Below are positions 6,883 to 15,537 of a DNA stretch of 16,869 nucleotides, piece after piece. Numbering within the stretch: position 1 is the first letter of the stretch; the number at the start of each line of letters is the position of its first letter. The stretch is taken from positions 1 to 16,869 of the forward strand of contig DJIP01000196.1 in the NCBI GenBank assembly GCA_002433675.1, written 5' to 3'. This DNA is from Halomonas halophila (GTDB taxonomy: Bacteria; Pseudomonadota; Gammaproteobacteria; Pseudomonadales; Halomonadaceae). Under the pieces are notes generated by a model that saw only the letters and a program-made list of their open reading frames with translations, was not told the origin of the DNA and made no database searches. The position numbers and the translations under genes were made by a program.

Positions 6883-8670
6883 TCAGCCAAGCGATACGGA
6901 AAGCAGTTCGTCGAAGCCGGCTTCGATGACGCGACGCTGGGCGCGCCCCTCGGGGAGCCACTGGCGCACGGCGAAGTCGGCACAGGCCAGCTTGCGCCGG
7001 TAGAAGTCGTCGTCGCTGCCGGCGTCCAGCGCGGCCCTGGCGATGATCGCCGCACGCCCCATCTGCCAGGCGCACAGGACGTGGCCAGTCAGCGACAACA
7101 GCGGCGTGGCATAGGCCTGGATAGCATCAGCGCCGCGCTCGGCGTCCGCCCCCGCCTCCAGCACCAGGGCCGCACAGGCACGCAGATCCTCGGCACCGGC
7201 GGCAAGCTCTGCCCCCAGCGGGGCCAGGGAAGAATGGGCCGACAGCGCTTCGGCGGTGGCCTGCACCTCGTCGATCAGCAGCGACAAGGCCGCGCCGCCA
7301 TCGCGCTGAAGCTTGCGCCCCGCCAGATCGAGCGCCTGGATGCCGTTGGTGCCCTCATAGATCGGGGCGATACGCACATCCCGCAACAGCTGGGCGGCAC
7401 CGGTTTCCTCGATAAAGCCCATGCCGCCGTGGACCTGTACGCCCAGCGAGGCGATGTCCACCGCCTGGTCGGTGGAGAAGCCCTTGACCACCGGGATCAG
7501 CACCTCGGCCCGCGCCTGGGCCGCGCGACGGTGCTGTTCGTCTTCGTGGTGACGAGCCACGTCGAGTTGCTGAGCGCACAGCAGCGCCAGCGCCCTCAGG
7601 GCGTCGGTGCGCGCCCGCATCGACAGCAGCATGCGACGCACGTCCAAGTGCTCGCCGATGGTGCAGGGCTCGCCTCCGCGGGACGCAGGTGTGCGTCCCT
7701 GGGAGCGATCGTTGGCGTAGGCCAGGGCGTGCTGGCTGGCCCGTTCGGCGACACCGATGCCCTGGATACCGACCTTGTGGCGGGCCTCGTTCATCATCGT
7801 GAACATGTGGTTGAGGCCGCGCCCGGCCTCCCCCACCAGGTAGCCGATGGCGCCGTCCTTCTCACCGAAGCTGAGGGTGCAGGTGGGGCTGCCGTGGATG
7901 CCCATCTTGTGTTCGATCGAGGCACACACCACGTCGTTGCGCTCGCCCGGCGAGCCGTCCTCGTTGACCAGGAACTTGGGCACCAGAAACAGCGAGATGC
8001 CCTTGTTGCCCTCAGGGGCATCGGGGGTGCGTGCGAGCACCAGGTGGATGATGTTCTCGGCGGCCTCATGCTCGCCCCAGGTAATGAAGATCTTCTGACC
8101 GAACAGCCGGTAGTGATCACCTTCAGGCACCGCGCGGGTGCGCACCCGCGACAGGTCCGAGCCGGCCTGGGGCTCGGTCAGGTTCATGGTGCCGGTCCAG
8201 CTGCCTTCCACCAGGCGCGCCAGGTAACGCTGCTGAAGTTCGTCGCTGCCATGGTGAGCCAGTGCCTCGATGGCACCGGCGGTCAGCATCGGGCACAGAC
8301 CCAGCGCCATATTGGCGCCGTGCAGCATCTCCTGCACGCTGCTGGCCACCACCTCGGGCAGCCCCTGACCGCCGCGATCCTCGGACACGCCGATCCCGTT
8401 CCAGCCACCCTCGGCGTAGGCCTGGTAGGCCTCGGCGAAGCCGTCGGGCAGTGTCACGCTGCCGTCCTCCAGCCGGCTGCAGCCCTGGCGATCACCGCTG
8501 GCATTGAGCGGCGCCCAGACATCCGAGGCGAGCTTGGCGGCCTCCTCGAGCACGGCGTCGACCAGCTCAGGGCCAACCTCGGCAAAGGGGGCCAGGTTCA
8601 AGGACTCGTGCTCGAGCATTTCCGACAGCACGAAGGACAGGTCTCGCAGGGGAGCAGCGTAGGGATACAT
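6883..8670 (-). CDS. Acyl-CoA dehydrogenase of the DmdC / long (about 600-residue) type
   Basis: A 595-residue FAD enzyme that forms the alpha-beta double bond of acyl-CoA. The N-terminus YAAPLRDLSFVLSE is characteristic of the large dehydrogenase group containing 3-methylmercaptopropionyl-CoA dehydrogenase (DmdC). The body has the acyl-CoA dehydrogenase helical domain (~80-160), the beta domain with MNLTEPQAGSDLS (162-174) and ITWGEHE, and the C-terminal helical domain with VQVHGGMGFIEE (411-422) and IYEGTNGIQALDL. Glu439 is the predicted catalytic base. Residues ~460-595 form the extra helical tail seen in this group but not in ~380-residue dehydrogenases. GAGG lies 6 nt before the ATG. Electrons would pass to electron-transfer flavoprotein, whose genes are not here. 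It is first of the four acyl-CoA genes. Ordinary fatty acids and methylthio-acids both remain possible substrates. Confidence 0.93.
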   Translation of the reverse strand: MYPYAAPLRDLSFVLSEMLEHESLNLAPFAEVGPELVDAVLEEAAKLASDVWAPLNASGDRQGCSRLEDGSVTLPDGFAEAYQAYAEGGWNGIGVSEDRGGQGLPEVVASSVQEMLHGANMALGLCPMLTAGAIEALAHHGSDELQQRYLARLVEGSWTGTMNLTEPQAGSDLSRVRTRAVPEGDHYRLFGQKIFITWGEHEAAENIIHLVLARTPDAPEGNKGISLFLVPKFLVNEDGSPGERNDVVCASIEHKMGIHGSPTCTLSFGEKDGAIGYLVGEAGRGLNHMFTMMNEARHKVGIQGIGVAERASQHALAYANDRSQGRTPASRGGEPCTIGEHLDVRRMLLSMRARTDALRALALLCAQQLDVARHHEDEQHRRAAQARAEVLIPVVKGFSTDQAVDIASLGVQVHGGMGFIEETGAAQLLRDVRIAPIYEGTNGIQALDLAGRKLQRDGGAALSLLIDEVQATAEALSAHSSLAPLGAELAAGAEDLRACAALVLEAGADAERGADAIQAYATPLLSLTGHVLCAWQMGRAAIIARAALDAGSDDDFYRRKLACADFAVRQWLPEGRAQRRVIEAGFDELLSVSLG

Positions 8671-8774
8671 GGGGCACCTCGTGAAAACGATACCCGGGAT
8701 AGTAGTTTCCCTAATCGGCTCACACTATTGGGCCAAGGTCGCAGTAGACTGCAAGGTTGATCGGGGACAGGCGA

Positions 8775-8790
8775 CGTGCTCGATAGAGCA
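8775..8790. repeat. Small hairpin in the lolA to acyl-CoA dehydrogenase gap
   Basis: GTGCTC-GATA-GAGCAC is a 6-bp perfect stem with a 4-nt loop, in the 210-bp gap between lolA and the dehydrogenase. A second palindrome, GCAGTAGACTGC, is at 8741-8752. The gap must hold the dehydrogenase promoter if the lolA terminator works, but I see no convincing -35/-10 pair. Confidence 0.4.
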
Positions 8791-8845
8791 CGGTAAGGAG
8801 GGAGCGAGGGGAAGTCGAAAGCCGCGGAAGGATGCCGGAACGAGG

Positions 8846-8871
8846 CCGCCGCCGAACGGGATCGGCGGCGG
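8846..8871 (-). terminator. Terminator hairpin after lolA
   Basis: A perfect 10-bp stem, CCGCCGCCGA (8846-8855) with TCGGCGGCGG (8862-8871), closes a 6-nt loop. It begins 9 nt after the lolA stop on the minus strand. There is no long T run. Confidence 0.65.
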
Positions 8872-8880
8872 ACGGTGTGA

Positions 8881-9519
8881 TCAGCGGGTCTGGCGGATCA
8901 CGTCGGTACCGTCGGGTACCTCGAAGCGGTAGCGCTGGTCATCGATGTTGCCGTTCTGCTCGGCATTGTCGAAGGCGATGGCGGTACGCTGCCCGGTGCT
9001 GTCGGTCATCTCCAGCGCCGCCAGCTGCTCGCTGTAGAAGGTCAGGCGCAGGCTTTCGAACAGGGTGTCCGAGGCCTTGGGCTCCAGGGTGAAGGTCTCG
9101 GCGGTGCCTTGCTGAGAGCTCTTGACCTCGTAGCTGTCGGTAAGCTCGTTGGCGCTGCCGGACAGCAGCAGGGCCGGGGTGTGGGTGATGCGCTCATCCA
9201 GCGGTTGGATGGTGGCCTGCTCGAGATCGGGGTCATAGAGGGTGACCTCGTCGCCGTCAGACACCACGATCTGCTCGTAGGGGGCCTTGACCTCCCAGCG
9301 GAACTTGCCCGGGCGCGACAGCCACATGTGCCCTTCGGTCTGCTGCAGGCGCTGACCACTGCCGTCGAGGATCTGCTGCTCGAAGTCGGCGGAATAGGTG
9401 TTCAACGGCTCCAGCATGCGGGTAAGGCGCTCAGCGCCGTCGGCCAGGGCGGTGGCGGGGATCGCCAGCGCCAGGGCCAGCGTGGCAAGACCGGAACTCA
9501 AGGTAAGGCGTGCGGGCAT
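8881..9519 (-). CDS. lolA: Outer-membrane lipoprotein carrier protein LolA
   Basis: A 212-residue periplasmic chaperone that takes lipoproteins from the LolCDE transporter and delivers them to LolB at the outer membrane. Residues 1-26 are a Sec signal peptide (MPARLTLSS, hydrophobic LATLALALAIPAT, cleavage ALA|DG). The mature part shows the LolA pattern: YSADFEQQILDGSG, then GHMWLSRPGKFRWEVKAPYEQIVVSDG and VTLYDPDLEQ, the half-barrel core. FRWEV holds the conserved Arg of the family. ATG 9519 is chosen because it begins the signal peptide and GGAGAG precedes it; the open frame to 9681 would cover the ftsK terminator. It is downstream of ftsK, the usual order in gammaproteobacteria. Confidence 0.95.
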   Translation of the reverse strand: MPARLTLSSGLATLALALAIPATALADGAERLTRMLEPLNTYSADFEQQILDGSGQRLQQTEGHMWLSRPGKFRWEVKAPYEQIVVSDGDEVTLYDPDLEQATIQPLDERITHTPALLLSGSANELTDSYEVKSSQQGTAETFTLEPKASDTLFESLRLTFYSEQLAALEMTDSTGQRTAIAFDNAEQNGNIDDQRYRFEVPDGTDVIRQTR

Positions 9520-9664
9520 AGCGTCTCTCCGTCGAAATCGTCGAAATCCTTGTCGCGCCGGAGCGGATCCGGCGCCGGGAGGATGTCCGTTGGAGTCCAG
9601 TATGCCTGGCAAGTTGCCGTTGAACCCGGTCGGGACACCCTCTTGCATGGTGATTACATCCTGA

Positions 9665-9698
9665 CGCGACACTGTCACCAAAAAGCGACAGTGTCGCG
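9665..9698 (-). terminator. Terminator hairpin after ftsK
   Basis: A perfect 12-bp stem, CGCGACACTGTC (9665-9676) with GACAGTGTCGCG (9687-9698), closes a 10-nt loop that reads TTTTT on the minus strand. It starts 9 nt after the ftsK stop codon. lolA starts about 145 nt further on, so it probably has some promoter of its own. Confidence 0.75.
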
Positions 9699-9707
9699 CC
9701 GATCGGG

Positions 9708-12700
9708 TTAGCCTGCGGTGGGCGGCGGTGCCAGCACCTCTCGCCCGCCGTTGCTGCCCATGGACGATACCACCCCGGCCATTTCCATGGCCTCGACCAG
9801 GCGTGCGGCGCGGTTGTAGCCGATCTTGAAGCGCCGCTGGACCGCCGAGATCGAGGCCCGGCGCGTCTCGGTGACGAAGGCCACGGCCTCGTCATAGAGG
9901 GCATCCTGCTCAGCGTCGCTGTCATCGCCGGTGCCTTCGGCCTCGAGCCCGGTCAGGGCATCGGCGGAGACACCACCAGAGAGGATCTCGTCGATGTACT
10001 CGGGCTCACCGCGACGCTTCCAGTCTTCCACCACCCGGTGCACTTCATCGTCATCGACAAAGGCGCCGTGCACACGGGTCGGCTGACCGGAGCCCGCCGG
10101 CAGATAGAGCATGTCACCATGCCCCAGCAGGTTCTCGGCGCCGCCCTGGTCGAGGATGGTGCGGGAGTCGACTCGCGACGATACCTGGAAGGCCATGCGG
10201 GTGGGGATGTTGGCCTTGATCAGGCCGGTAACCACGTCCACCGAGGGACGCTGCGTCGCCAGCACCAGATGGATACCGGCGGCACGGGCCTTCTGCGCCA
10301 GGCGCGCGATCAGCTCCTCGACCTTCTTGCCGACGATCATGAACATGTCGGCAAATTCGTCGATCACCACCACGATGTAGGGCAGTTTTTCCAGCACCGG
10401 CGGGGTCTGGTGCATCTCCCAGGGCTGGGGCTCCCACAATGGATCGGCCACCTGGGCGCCGGCCCGCTCGGCCTCATCGAGCTTGCTGTTGAAGCCGGCG
10501 ATGTTGCGCACCCCCATGGCGGCCATCAGCTTGTAGCGACGCTCCATCTCGGCCACGCACCAGCGCAGGGCGTTGGCGGCCTCCTTCATGTCGGTGACCA
10601 CCGGTGCCAGCAGGTGCGGGATACCGTCATACACCGACAGCTCCAGCATCTTGGGATCGACCATGATCAGCCGAAGCTCGTCGGGGGTCGCCTTGAGCAG
10701 CATCGAGATCAGCATGGCGTTGACCCCGACCGACTTGCCCGAGCCGGTGGTACCGGCGACCAGCACGTGGGGCATCTTGCCCAGGTTGGCCACCACCGCG
10801 GCGCCACCGATGTCCTGGCCCAGCGCCATGGTGAGTCCAGAGGCCTCGTGCTGGTAGCGGTCCGAGTCGATCACCTCGCGAAGGCGGATCATGGCGCGAT
10901 TGGGGTTGGGGATCTCGATGCCCACGGTGGGACGACCGGGAATCACCTCCACCACGCGCACGCTCTTGACCATCAGCGAACGCGCCAGGTCCTTGGCCAG
11001 GTTGCTGATCTTGGAGACCTTCACCCCCGCAGCCGGCTTGATCTCGAAGCGCGTGATGACCGGGCCCGGCCAGGTATCGACGACCTCGGCCTTGACGCCG
11101 TACTCGCGCAGGCGCATCTCGAGCAGCTCCGCCATGTCGGCCAGCTGTTGCTCGGTGTAGTTCGGCTGATGCGGCTCCGGCGGGGTCAACAGCCTAAGGC
11201 TTGGCAGCTCGCCGTCGGGCTCCGGCAGATCATCGAAGCCGGGACGCTGGCTCTGCAGGTGCTCCACCGTCCACAGCGTCGGGCCGTCGTTGTCGGCGGC
11301 CTCACGCGCCTGTTCGGCGGTAGCGACACGCCCTTCACCCGCGCCGTCGTGACCACCGGCAACGTTCGCGGCAGCGGTGTCATGCCCTGGTTCGGCGCGG
11401 GGGGACTCGGCCGGCGTACCGGCGTCGCTGCGGGGAGCTTCCTGCTGCATGCCCTGACCAGCATCCTGACCTGCGTTGTCAACAGAAGATGGACGGGGAG
11501 AAGAACTGGGAGCCTGACTCGAGACACTACGCGGCGCCTCATGGGTAGCTGCCAGAAGGCTTGCCCCCGCCCCGGCGGCGATGGCGCCGCCAGCCAGGGC
11601 GCCACCATCATCAGGCAGCACCGGCTCGGGGATTTCCTCGGCACGACGCTCCTCCCGACGAGGCTGCGTCTGGTGGCTCGACGGCTCCTCCCCGCGAGCG
11701 GGCTCTTCCCGACGAGGCTCCTGTGGAGCGCCGCTCGCCGGCGCGGACGGCGCAGATTCGGGCGCCTGGGCAGAAGGAGCGCCAGGCGCGGCCCCGGGCG
11801 CCTGTGAAGAGCGCGCCTGATCAGAAGGCGCGGCCTCGGGCGCCTGTGAAGAGCGCGCCTGAGCAGAAGGCGCAGATTCGGGCGCCTGTGGAGCGCTGGT
11901 CGCCGGCGCGGTAGGCGCGGCCTCGGGCGCCTGTTGAGAGCGCTCCTGTTGAGAGCCAGTCGCGGCAGGCGCGGCTTCGGGCGCCTGAGAAGAGCGCGCC
12001 TGTGGAGAGCGCGCCTGAGCAGTAGGCCCGGTTTCGGGGGCCTGTAAAGAGCTCGACTCGCTTGCACGTTCAGGCGAAGGCACCGGCGCATCCCTCTCGG
12101 CACGCAGCGACATGGACTCTTCTGCCCTTCCTGCCGAAGGTGCCTCTGCCGCAAAACTGCCGCCCAGGGTCGGCTCTCGCCGCTCTCTGGAAGCCGTGGG
12201 CTCCGGGGCCAGGGTAGGCTCTCGCCGACCACCCTCAGGTTCGGTGGGACGGATGTCCCGCGGCGTTGTGGTGCCGGCCTGAACGCTACCTTCATGGCGA
12301 CGGCGAGGCGCGCCCTCGGCAAAGCGTTCGGTATAGGCCGCTCCCGGCTGCTTGGCCGACGGCGTGGATTCCGCCACATCCCAGGGGATATCGGTGTTGC
12401 CGTCGTCTCCCATGGACGGCCCCACGGCCTCGTCCAGGTCGGTCGACGCCCCCTTGCCGCGCAGGCGCTGCCACCAGGAAGGCCGGGGCGTGGTGTCGCT
12501 TTCCTCGCCATCTTCCTCGCCATCTTCGCTGTCGATCGGCGATGACGCCTTGGTCCTGGCCTCCGGTGCGCTGCGCTGGTCGGCGCCCTGCCCTGCGTCG
12601 TCCGCGCCCTCGGACGGCGCAAAGCGGGACTTGAGCCAGCGTCCCAGCAGCAGACAGCGGTGGCCCGCCTCGTCCATGACGTTCAGCCAGGACAAGCCGG

Positions 12701-13310
12701 TGAACAGTGGCATTCCACCCAGGATAGCGACCACGGCGAGCAGACCTGTTCCGCCGACGCCGACCAACGGCCGCAGGGCGCCGACCAGGCCGACCCCGAG
12801 GATGCCACCGGTGGAGTACGGCAACACGCTGTCGGGTTGATGGAAGTAGAGCGCTCCCAGGGTGGTGCACCCCAGCAGCAGCAGGATCAGCCCGCCGCAA
12901 CGCACGGCCAGGGCGGTGGCATCCCACTCGAATTCCACTCGCCGGGAGCGGATCAGGTACCAGGCGGCAAATGCCAGCATGCCTGGCCACCACAGGGCGC
13001 TGATGCCAAACAACGAATACAGCACGTCGGCAAGCCAGGCACCGATGGGGCCCATCCAGTTGGCCACAGCGGTCTCGGGGCCACTGCTCGACCAGCCGGG
13101 ATCCGCCGGCTCGAAACTGAACAGTGCCAGCAGCAGGAATACGCAGGCAGCCAGCAGTACGATGATTACACCTTCCCTGGCAGAGCCATGCAGACGCAAC
13201 CCGACCTTGCGGGCGGTCTCCTTGGCGGCTGCCGCCGTCGCGCGCGACGACATGGACTTCTTGTTGGCACTCAAACGGCCTTCCCCTTGCGCCATAACGG
13301 CGTCTTCCAT
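9708..13310 (-). CDS. ftsK: DNA translocase FtsK
   Basis: A 1200-residue septum-bound motor that pumps chromosome DNA and activates XerCD recombination at dif during division. The N-terminal membrane domain has four to five hydrophobic segments between residues ~48 and 208. Residues ~226-700 are a low-complexity linker (acidic [11 protein letters not shown] near 261, then Ala/Pro/Ser/Gln repeats at 421-530). The motor spans ~715-1110 with Walker A GTTGSGKS (853-860) and Walker [11 protein letters not shown] (980-989). The gamma winged helix at ~1130-1195 ([26 protein letters not shown], 1150-1175) reads KOPS sites. The start is uncertain: at 13310 the SD-like AGAAGG directly abuts the ATG, and ATG 13295 or 13253 are alternatives. 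It is divergent from aat (124-bp gap). Confidence 0.95.
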   Translation of the reverse strand: MEDAVMAQGEGRLSANKKSMSSRATAAAAKETARKVGLRLHGSAREGVIIVLLAACVFLLLALFSFEPADPGWSSSGPETAVANWMGPIGAWLADVLYSLFGISALWWPGMLAFAAWYLIRSRRVEFEWDATALAVRCGGLILLLLGCTTLGALYFHQPDSVLPYSTGGILGVGLVGALRPLVGVGGTGLLAVVAILGGMPLFTGLSWLNVMDEAGHRCLLLGRWLKSRFAPSEGADDAGQGADQRSAPEARTKASSPIDSEDGEEDGEESDTTPRPSWWQRLRGKGASTDLDEAVGPSMGDDGNTDIPWDVAESTPSAKQPGAAYTERFAEGAPRRRHEGSVQAGTTTPRDIRPTEPEGGRREPTLAPEPTASRERREPTLGGSFAAEAPSAGRAEESMSLRAERDAPVPSPERASESSSLQAPETGPTAQARSPQARSSQAPEAAPAATGSQQERSQQAPEAAPTAPATSAPQAPESAPSAQARSSQAPEAAPSDQARSSQAPGAAPGAPSAQAPESAPSAPASGAPQEPRREEPARGEEPSSHQTQPRREERRAEEIPEPVLPDDGGALAGGAIAAGAGASLLAATHEAPRSVSSQAPSSSPRPSSVDNAGQDAGQGMQQEAPRSDAGTPAESPRAEPGHDTAAANVAGGHDGAGEGRVATAEQAREAADNDGPTLWTVEHLQSQRPGFDDLPEPDGELPSLRLLTPPEPHQPNYTEQQLADMAELLEMRLREYGVKAEVVDTWPGPVITRFEIKPAAGVKVSKISNLAKDLARSLMVKSVRVVEVIPGRPTVGIEIPNPNRAMIRLREVIDSDRYQHEASGLTMALGQDIGGAAVVANLGKMPHVLVAGTTGSGKSVGVNAMLISMLLKATPDELRLIMVDPKMLELSVYDGIPHLLAPVVTDMKEAANALRWCVAEMERRYKLMAAMGVRNIAGFNSKLDEAERAGAQVADPLWEPQPWEMHQTPPVLEKLPYIVVVIDEFADMFMIVGKKVEELIARLAQKARAAGIHLVLATQRPSVDVVTGLIKANIPTRMAFQVSSRVDSRTILDQGGAENLLGHGDMLYLPAGSGQPTRVHGAFVDDDEVHRVVEDWKRRGEPEYIDEILSGGVSADALTGLEAEGTGDDSDAEQDALYDEAVAFVTETRRASISAVQRRFKIGYNRAARLVEAMEMAGVVSSMGSNGGREVLAPPPTAG
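11721..12050 (-). repeat. 42-bp repeats encoding the FtsK linker
   Basis: Near-identical 42-bp units start at 11788 and 11830 (unit begins GCGGCCTCGGGCGCCTGTGA), with degenerate copies to 12050. Each gives 14 residues of the form [14 protein letters not shown]. Changing the copy number keeps the frame and only alters linker length. It covers FtsK residues 421-530. Confidence 0.85.
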
Positions 13311-13434
13311 CCTTCTGACTGGCGATCATGATACCGAGCCAGCCGGTGAGCGAATAGGCCCAGCATACCTTGAGCGAAGCGCAGCCTGGGGGCACACTGC
13401 CCCATCTTTCACCCGGTATTGCAAAGGGAGCCCC

Positions 13435-14151
13435 ATGCTGCCCTGGCTCAACGAACATCCTGTGACCTTTCCTTCGGTCGATATTGCCCTGGACGACCCG
13501 GACGGCCTGCTGGCCGCTGGCGGCGGGCTATCTCCCGAATGGCTGATAGAGGCCTACCGCCGAGGGATCTTCCCCTGGTACAGCGACGACCAGCCGATCC
13601 TGTGGTGGAGCCCCGATCCGCGCATGGTGTTGCACCCCGAAGAGCTACGCGTGCGCCGAAGCCTCGCCAAGCGACTGCGAAACGGGGGCTTTCGCGCCAC
13701 CGCCGACCAGGCTTTTGACGCCGTCATCGATGCTTGTGCTGCACCGCGCAACGATGATCATGGGTCAGGCACCTGGATCACCGACGAAATGCGAGACGCT
13801 TATTGCGACCTGCACCTGGAGGGTGTCGCTCACTCGGTGGAAGTCTGGCGTGACGATCGGCTCGTCGGTGGGCTCTACGGTGTCGCCCTGGGACCGGTGT
13901 TCTTCGGCGAATCGATGTTCAGCCGCGAGGCCGACGCCTCCAAGATCGCGCTGGTGCACCTGGCCCGCGCCATGGCGGCCGGCGGCGGTCGTCTGATCGA
14001 CTGCCAGATGCACACGTCTCACCTGGCCAGCCTCGGCGCTCGAGGTATCGCTCGATCAGCCTTCATCGGCTATCTTGAGAGGTGGCTGGATGATCTGGAC
14101 CGAGACAACCTGACGACACCGGCATGGTCATTTACCGACATTGGTGAATGA
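13435..14151 (+). CDS. aat: Leucyl/phenylalanyl-tRNA-protein transferase
   Basis: A 238-residue enzyme that transfers Leu or Phe from tRNA to the N-terminal Arg or Lys of a protein, marking it for ClpS/ClpAP. Family hallmarks are [18 protein letters not shown] (46-63), FFGESMFSR with Glu159, and [14 protein letters not shown] with Gln191; the 32-residue spacing equals that of E. coli Glu156/Gln188. The length is close to E. coli Aat (234). AAAGGGAG lies 4 nt before the ATG at 13435, and the frame open upstream to 12862 is only antisense to ftsK. It is followed by bpt after 98 bp on the same strand. Confidence 0.95.
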   Translation: MLPWLNEHPVTFPSVDIALDDPDGLLAAGGGLSPEWLIEAYRRGIFPWYSDDQPILWWSPDPRMVLHPEELRVRRSLAKRLRNGGFRATADQAFDAVIDACAAPRNDDHGSGTWITDEMRDAYCDLHLEGVAHSVEVWRDDRLVGGLYGVALGPVFFGESMFSREADASKIALVHLARAMAAGGGRLIDCQMHTSHLASLGARGIARSAFIGYLERWLDDLDRDNLTTPAWSFTDIGE

Positions 14152-14234
14152 CGTGGTATCAGCAGGCAATGTATGACGACCACCATTGACATACCTCATA
14201 CCATCGCCTGACCCATCACTCGACGCCATCCGAC

Positions 14235-14240
14235 AGGGAG
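14235..14240 (+). promoter_or_regulatory. Shine-Dalgarno site for a TTG-started bpt
   Basis: AGGGAG lies 9 nt before TTG 14250. No ATG or GTG fits better, since the conserved region begins within ten residues of this TTG. Confidence 0.6.
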
Positions 14241-14249
14241 ACGGCAGAA

Positions 14250-14996
14250 TTGAGCAGCAATACACCGCGTCAACCCGTGCGCGACCTGCGGTTCTTTCTC
14301 ACGGTGCCGCACGCCTGCAGCTATCTGCCGGGCAAGGAAGCGACCACCCTGTTCCTGGATCCCAAGGAATCCCCAGGACAGGGCGTATATGACGCGCTTA
14401 CGCTATTGGGTTTCCGTCGCAGTGGTCTGCATCTCTACCGACCTCACTGTGAAGGCTGCCACGCCTGCATCTCCGTGCGAATCCCGGTAGCGGACTTTCG
14501 CCCCAATCGCACCCAGCGACGCCTGATGCGGCGCAATGCCGATCTGACCATCGAGGTTGTGCAGGCTCAGTTCGACTCGCGCCACTACGATCTCTACGCC
14601 CGCTATATCTGCACGCGCCACCATGACGGCGACATGTTCCCACCGAGTCACGAGCAGTACCGCACCTTCCTGAGCCTCGATCAGCCCTACGCGAGACTGC
14701 TGGAGATGCGCCTGGACGGAAAGCTGGTAGCGGTGTCAGCCTTCGATGAGTTGCGCCACGGGCTATCCGCCATTTACACCTTCTTTGATCCCGACCACAA
14801 CCTCGAGCGCCGCTCTCTTGGCACCCAGGCGGTGCTGGCTTTGATCCAGATGGCCTCCCTCAAGGGGCTTCCGCACGTCTATCTGGGCTACTGGATCGAG
14901 GAGTGCCGCAAGATGAGCTACAAGAGCAGCTTCTCTCCCCTCGAGCGCCTGGATGGCCGGCTATGGCGGCGACTGGTGCCGACCGACAGCGAGTGA
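14250..14996 (+). CDS. bpt: Aspartate/glutamate leucyltransferase (Bpt, ATE family)
   Basis: A 248-residue cytoplasmic enzyme of the arginyltransferase (ATE) family. Bacterial members of this size transfer Leu from Leu-tRNA to N-terminal Asp or Glu (shown for Vibrio vulnificus Bpt), making a ClpS-recognised N-degron. The N-terminal ATE domain has HACSYLPGKEATTLFLDP and the cysteine cluster CEGCHACISVRIPV (Cys67, 70, 73). The C-terminal acyltransferase-like domain has SAIYTFFDPDHNLERRSLG and VYLGYWIEECRKMSYK. The start is TTG at 14250, an uncommon codon, with AGGGAG 9 nt upstream. It lies after aat in the same direction, with the repeat array between it and infA. Confidence 0.93.
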   Translation: MSSNTPRQPVRDLRFFLTVPHACSYLPGKEATTLFLDPKESPGQGVYDALTLLGFRRSGLHLYRPHCEGCHACISVRIPVADFRPNRTQRRLMRRNADLTIEVVQAQFDSRHYDLYARYICTRHHDGDMFPPSHEQYRTFLSLDQPYARLLEMRLDGKLVAVSAFDELRHGLSAIYTFFDPDHNLERRSLGTQAVLALIQMASLKGLPHVYLGYWIEECRKMSYKSSFSPLERLDGRLWRRLVPTDSE

Positions 14997-15104
14997 CCGC
15001 CCAACCTGACGCCTCACGCACGTTCTCTGCTCTCTAGAAACCAGCCGCATATCTCTCCAGATGCCGGTGCGCAAAGCGCCCCTGCTAGCGGACCGCCGCT
15101 GCTT
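14997..15104. other. Gene-free lead-in to the repeat array
   Basis: No gene is visible here. The only structured part is the last ten bases, GCC (15095-15097) and GCTTTC (15101-15106), which pair with bases of the first repeat unit. No bpt terminator with a T-tract is seen. Confidence 0.5.
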
Positions 15105-15480
15105 TCTGGCTCCAGGAGATACTGGAAAGCGGCAGAAAATCGTGAACTTTGCATATCCTTGAGAGCTAACCCGCCATCTGCCTTTGCCATCTGACTCCGG
15201 GGATACTGGAAAGCGGCAGAATATCGCGCGCTTTGAGGGGCTAGCCTGCTCTCAATGGCCATCTGCCTTTGCCATCTGGTTCCGGGGATACTGGAAAGCG
15301 GCAAAATATCGCGCACCTTGCTTATCCTTGAGAGCTAACCTGCCATCTGCCTTTGCCATCTGAGTCCTGAAGCGCTCTGGAAAGCGGCAGAATATCTCGA
15401 GATTCAAATGCTCATGGCGTGCCTGATAGAGAACTGCCTTTGCCATCTGCTTCTGCATCCGGCAGAATATCGCGCTATCC
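15105..15480. repeat. Tandem array of ~85-bp units upstream of infA (four full, one partial)
   Basis: Units start at 15105, 15190, 15275, 15359 and 15446, with lengths 85, 85, 84 and 87 and the last partial. Each opens TCTGnnTCC. The first four contain CTGGAAAGCGGCA and all carry an ATATCGCGC-like stretch. Each junction is the invariant 16-mer CTGCCTTTGCCATCTG, itself part of a direct repeat (GCCATCTG twice, 13 nt apart, at three junctions). Units 1 and 3 share ATCCTTGAGAGCTAACC; unit 2 differs there. The CTGCC of each junction pairs with the GGCAG ~30 nt later, giving one imperfect hairpin per unit (15178-15219, 15263-15304, 15347-15390, 15434-15465). The period is not a multiple of three, so open frames across it on the minus strand do not persist. 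Confidence 0.9.
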
Positions 15481-15537
15481 TGACCACAGTAACGGCAGTG
15501 ACGCCTCAAGGTCAGGCATCTTTTCGATTTCACCAGC

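Noticed and set aside
6772..8760. Plus-strand open frame of 662 codons opposite the acyl-CoA dehydrogenase
   Set aside because: The minus strand encodes a full dehydrogenase with all family motifs; this frame has low-complexity composition and no family features.
10038..11807. Long plus-strand open frame (589 codons) opposite ftsK
   Set aside because: It is antisense to the conserved FtsK motor; the translation is His/Gly/Arg-rich with no recognisable domain, as expected from a GC-rich shadow frame.
11186..12622. Minus-strand open frame of 478 codons inside ftsK in another frame
   Set aside because: Arg/Pro-rich product of the repetitive linker DNA read out of frame; no start signal or domain.
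13328..13350. Possible ftsK promoter with TATCAT -10 on the minus strand
   Set aside because: The -35 candidates (TTCGCT at 15 bp, TATTCG at 17 bp) are poor, and the leader would be only about 10 nt for the 13310 start. Too weak to list.
14186..14191. Perfect TTGACA -35 box upstream of bpt
   Set aside because: At 16-18 bp spacing the sequence is TGACCC-like with no acceptable -10 box, so I do not call a promoter.
15105..15480. CRISPR array
   Set aside because: Units are ~85 bp with a long conserved part and variable parts that resemble each other; there are no unique 30-40-bp spacers and no cas genes.
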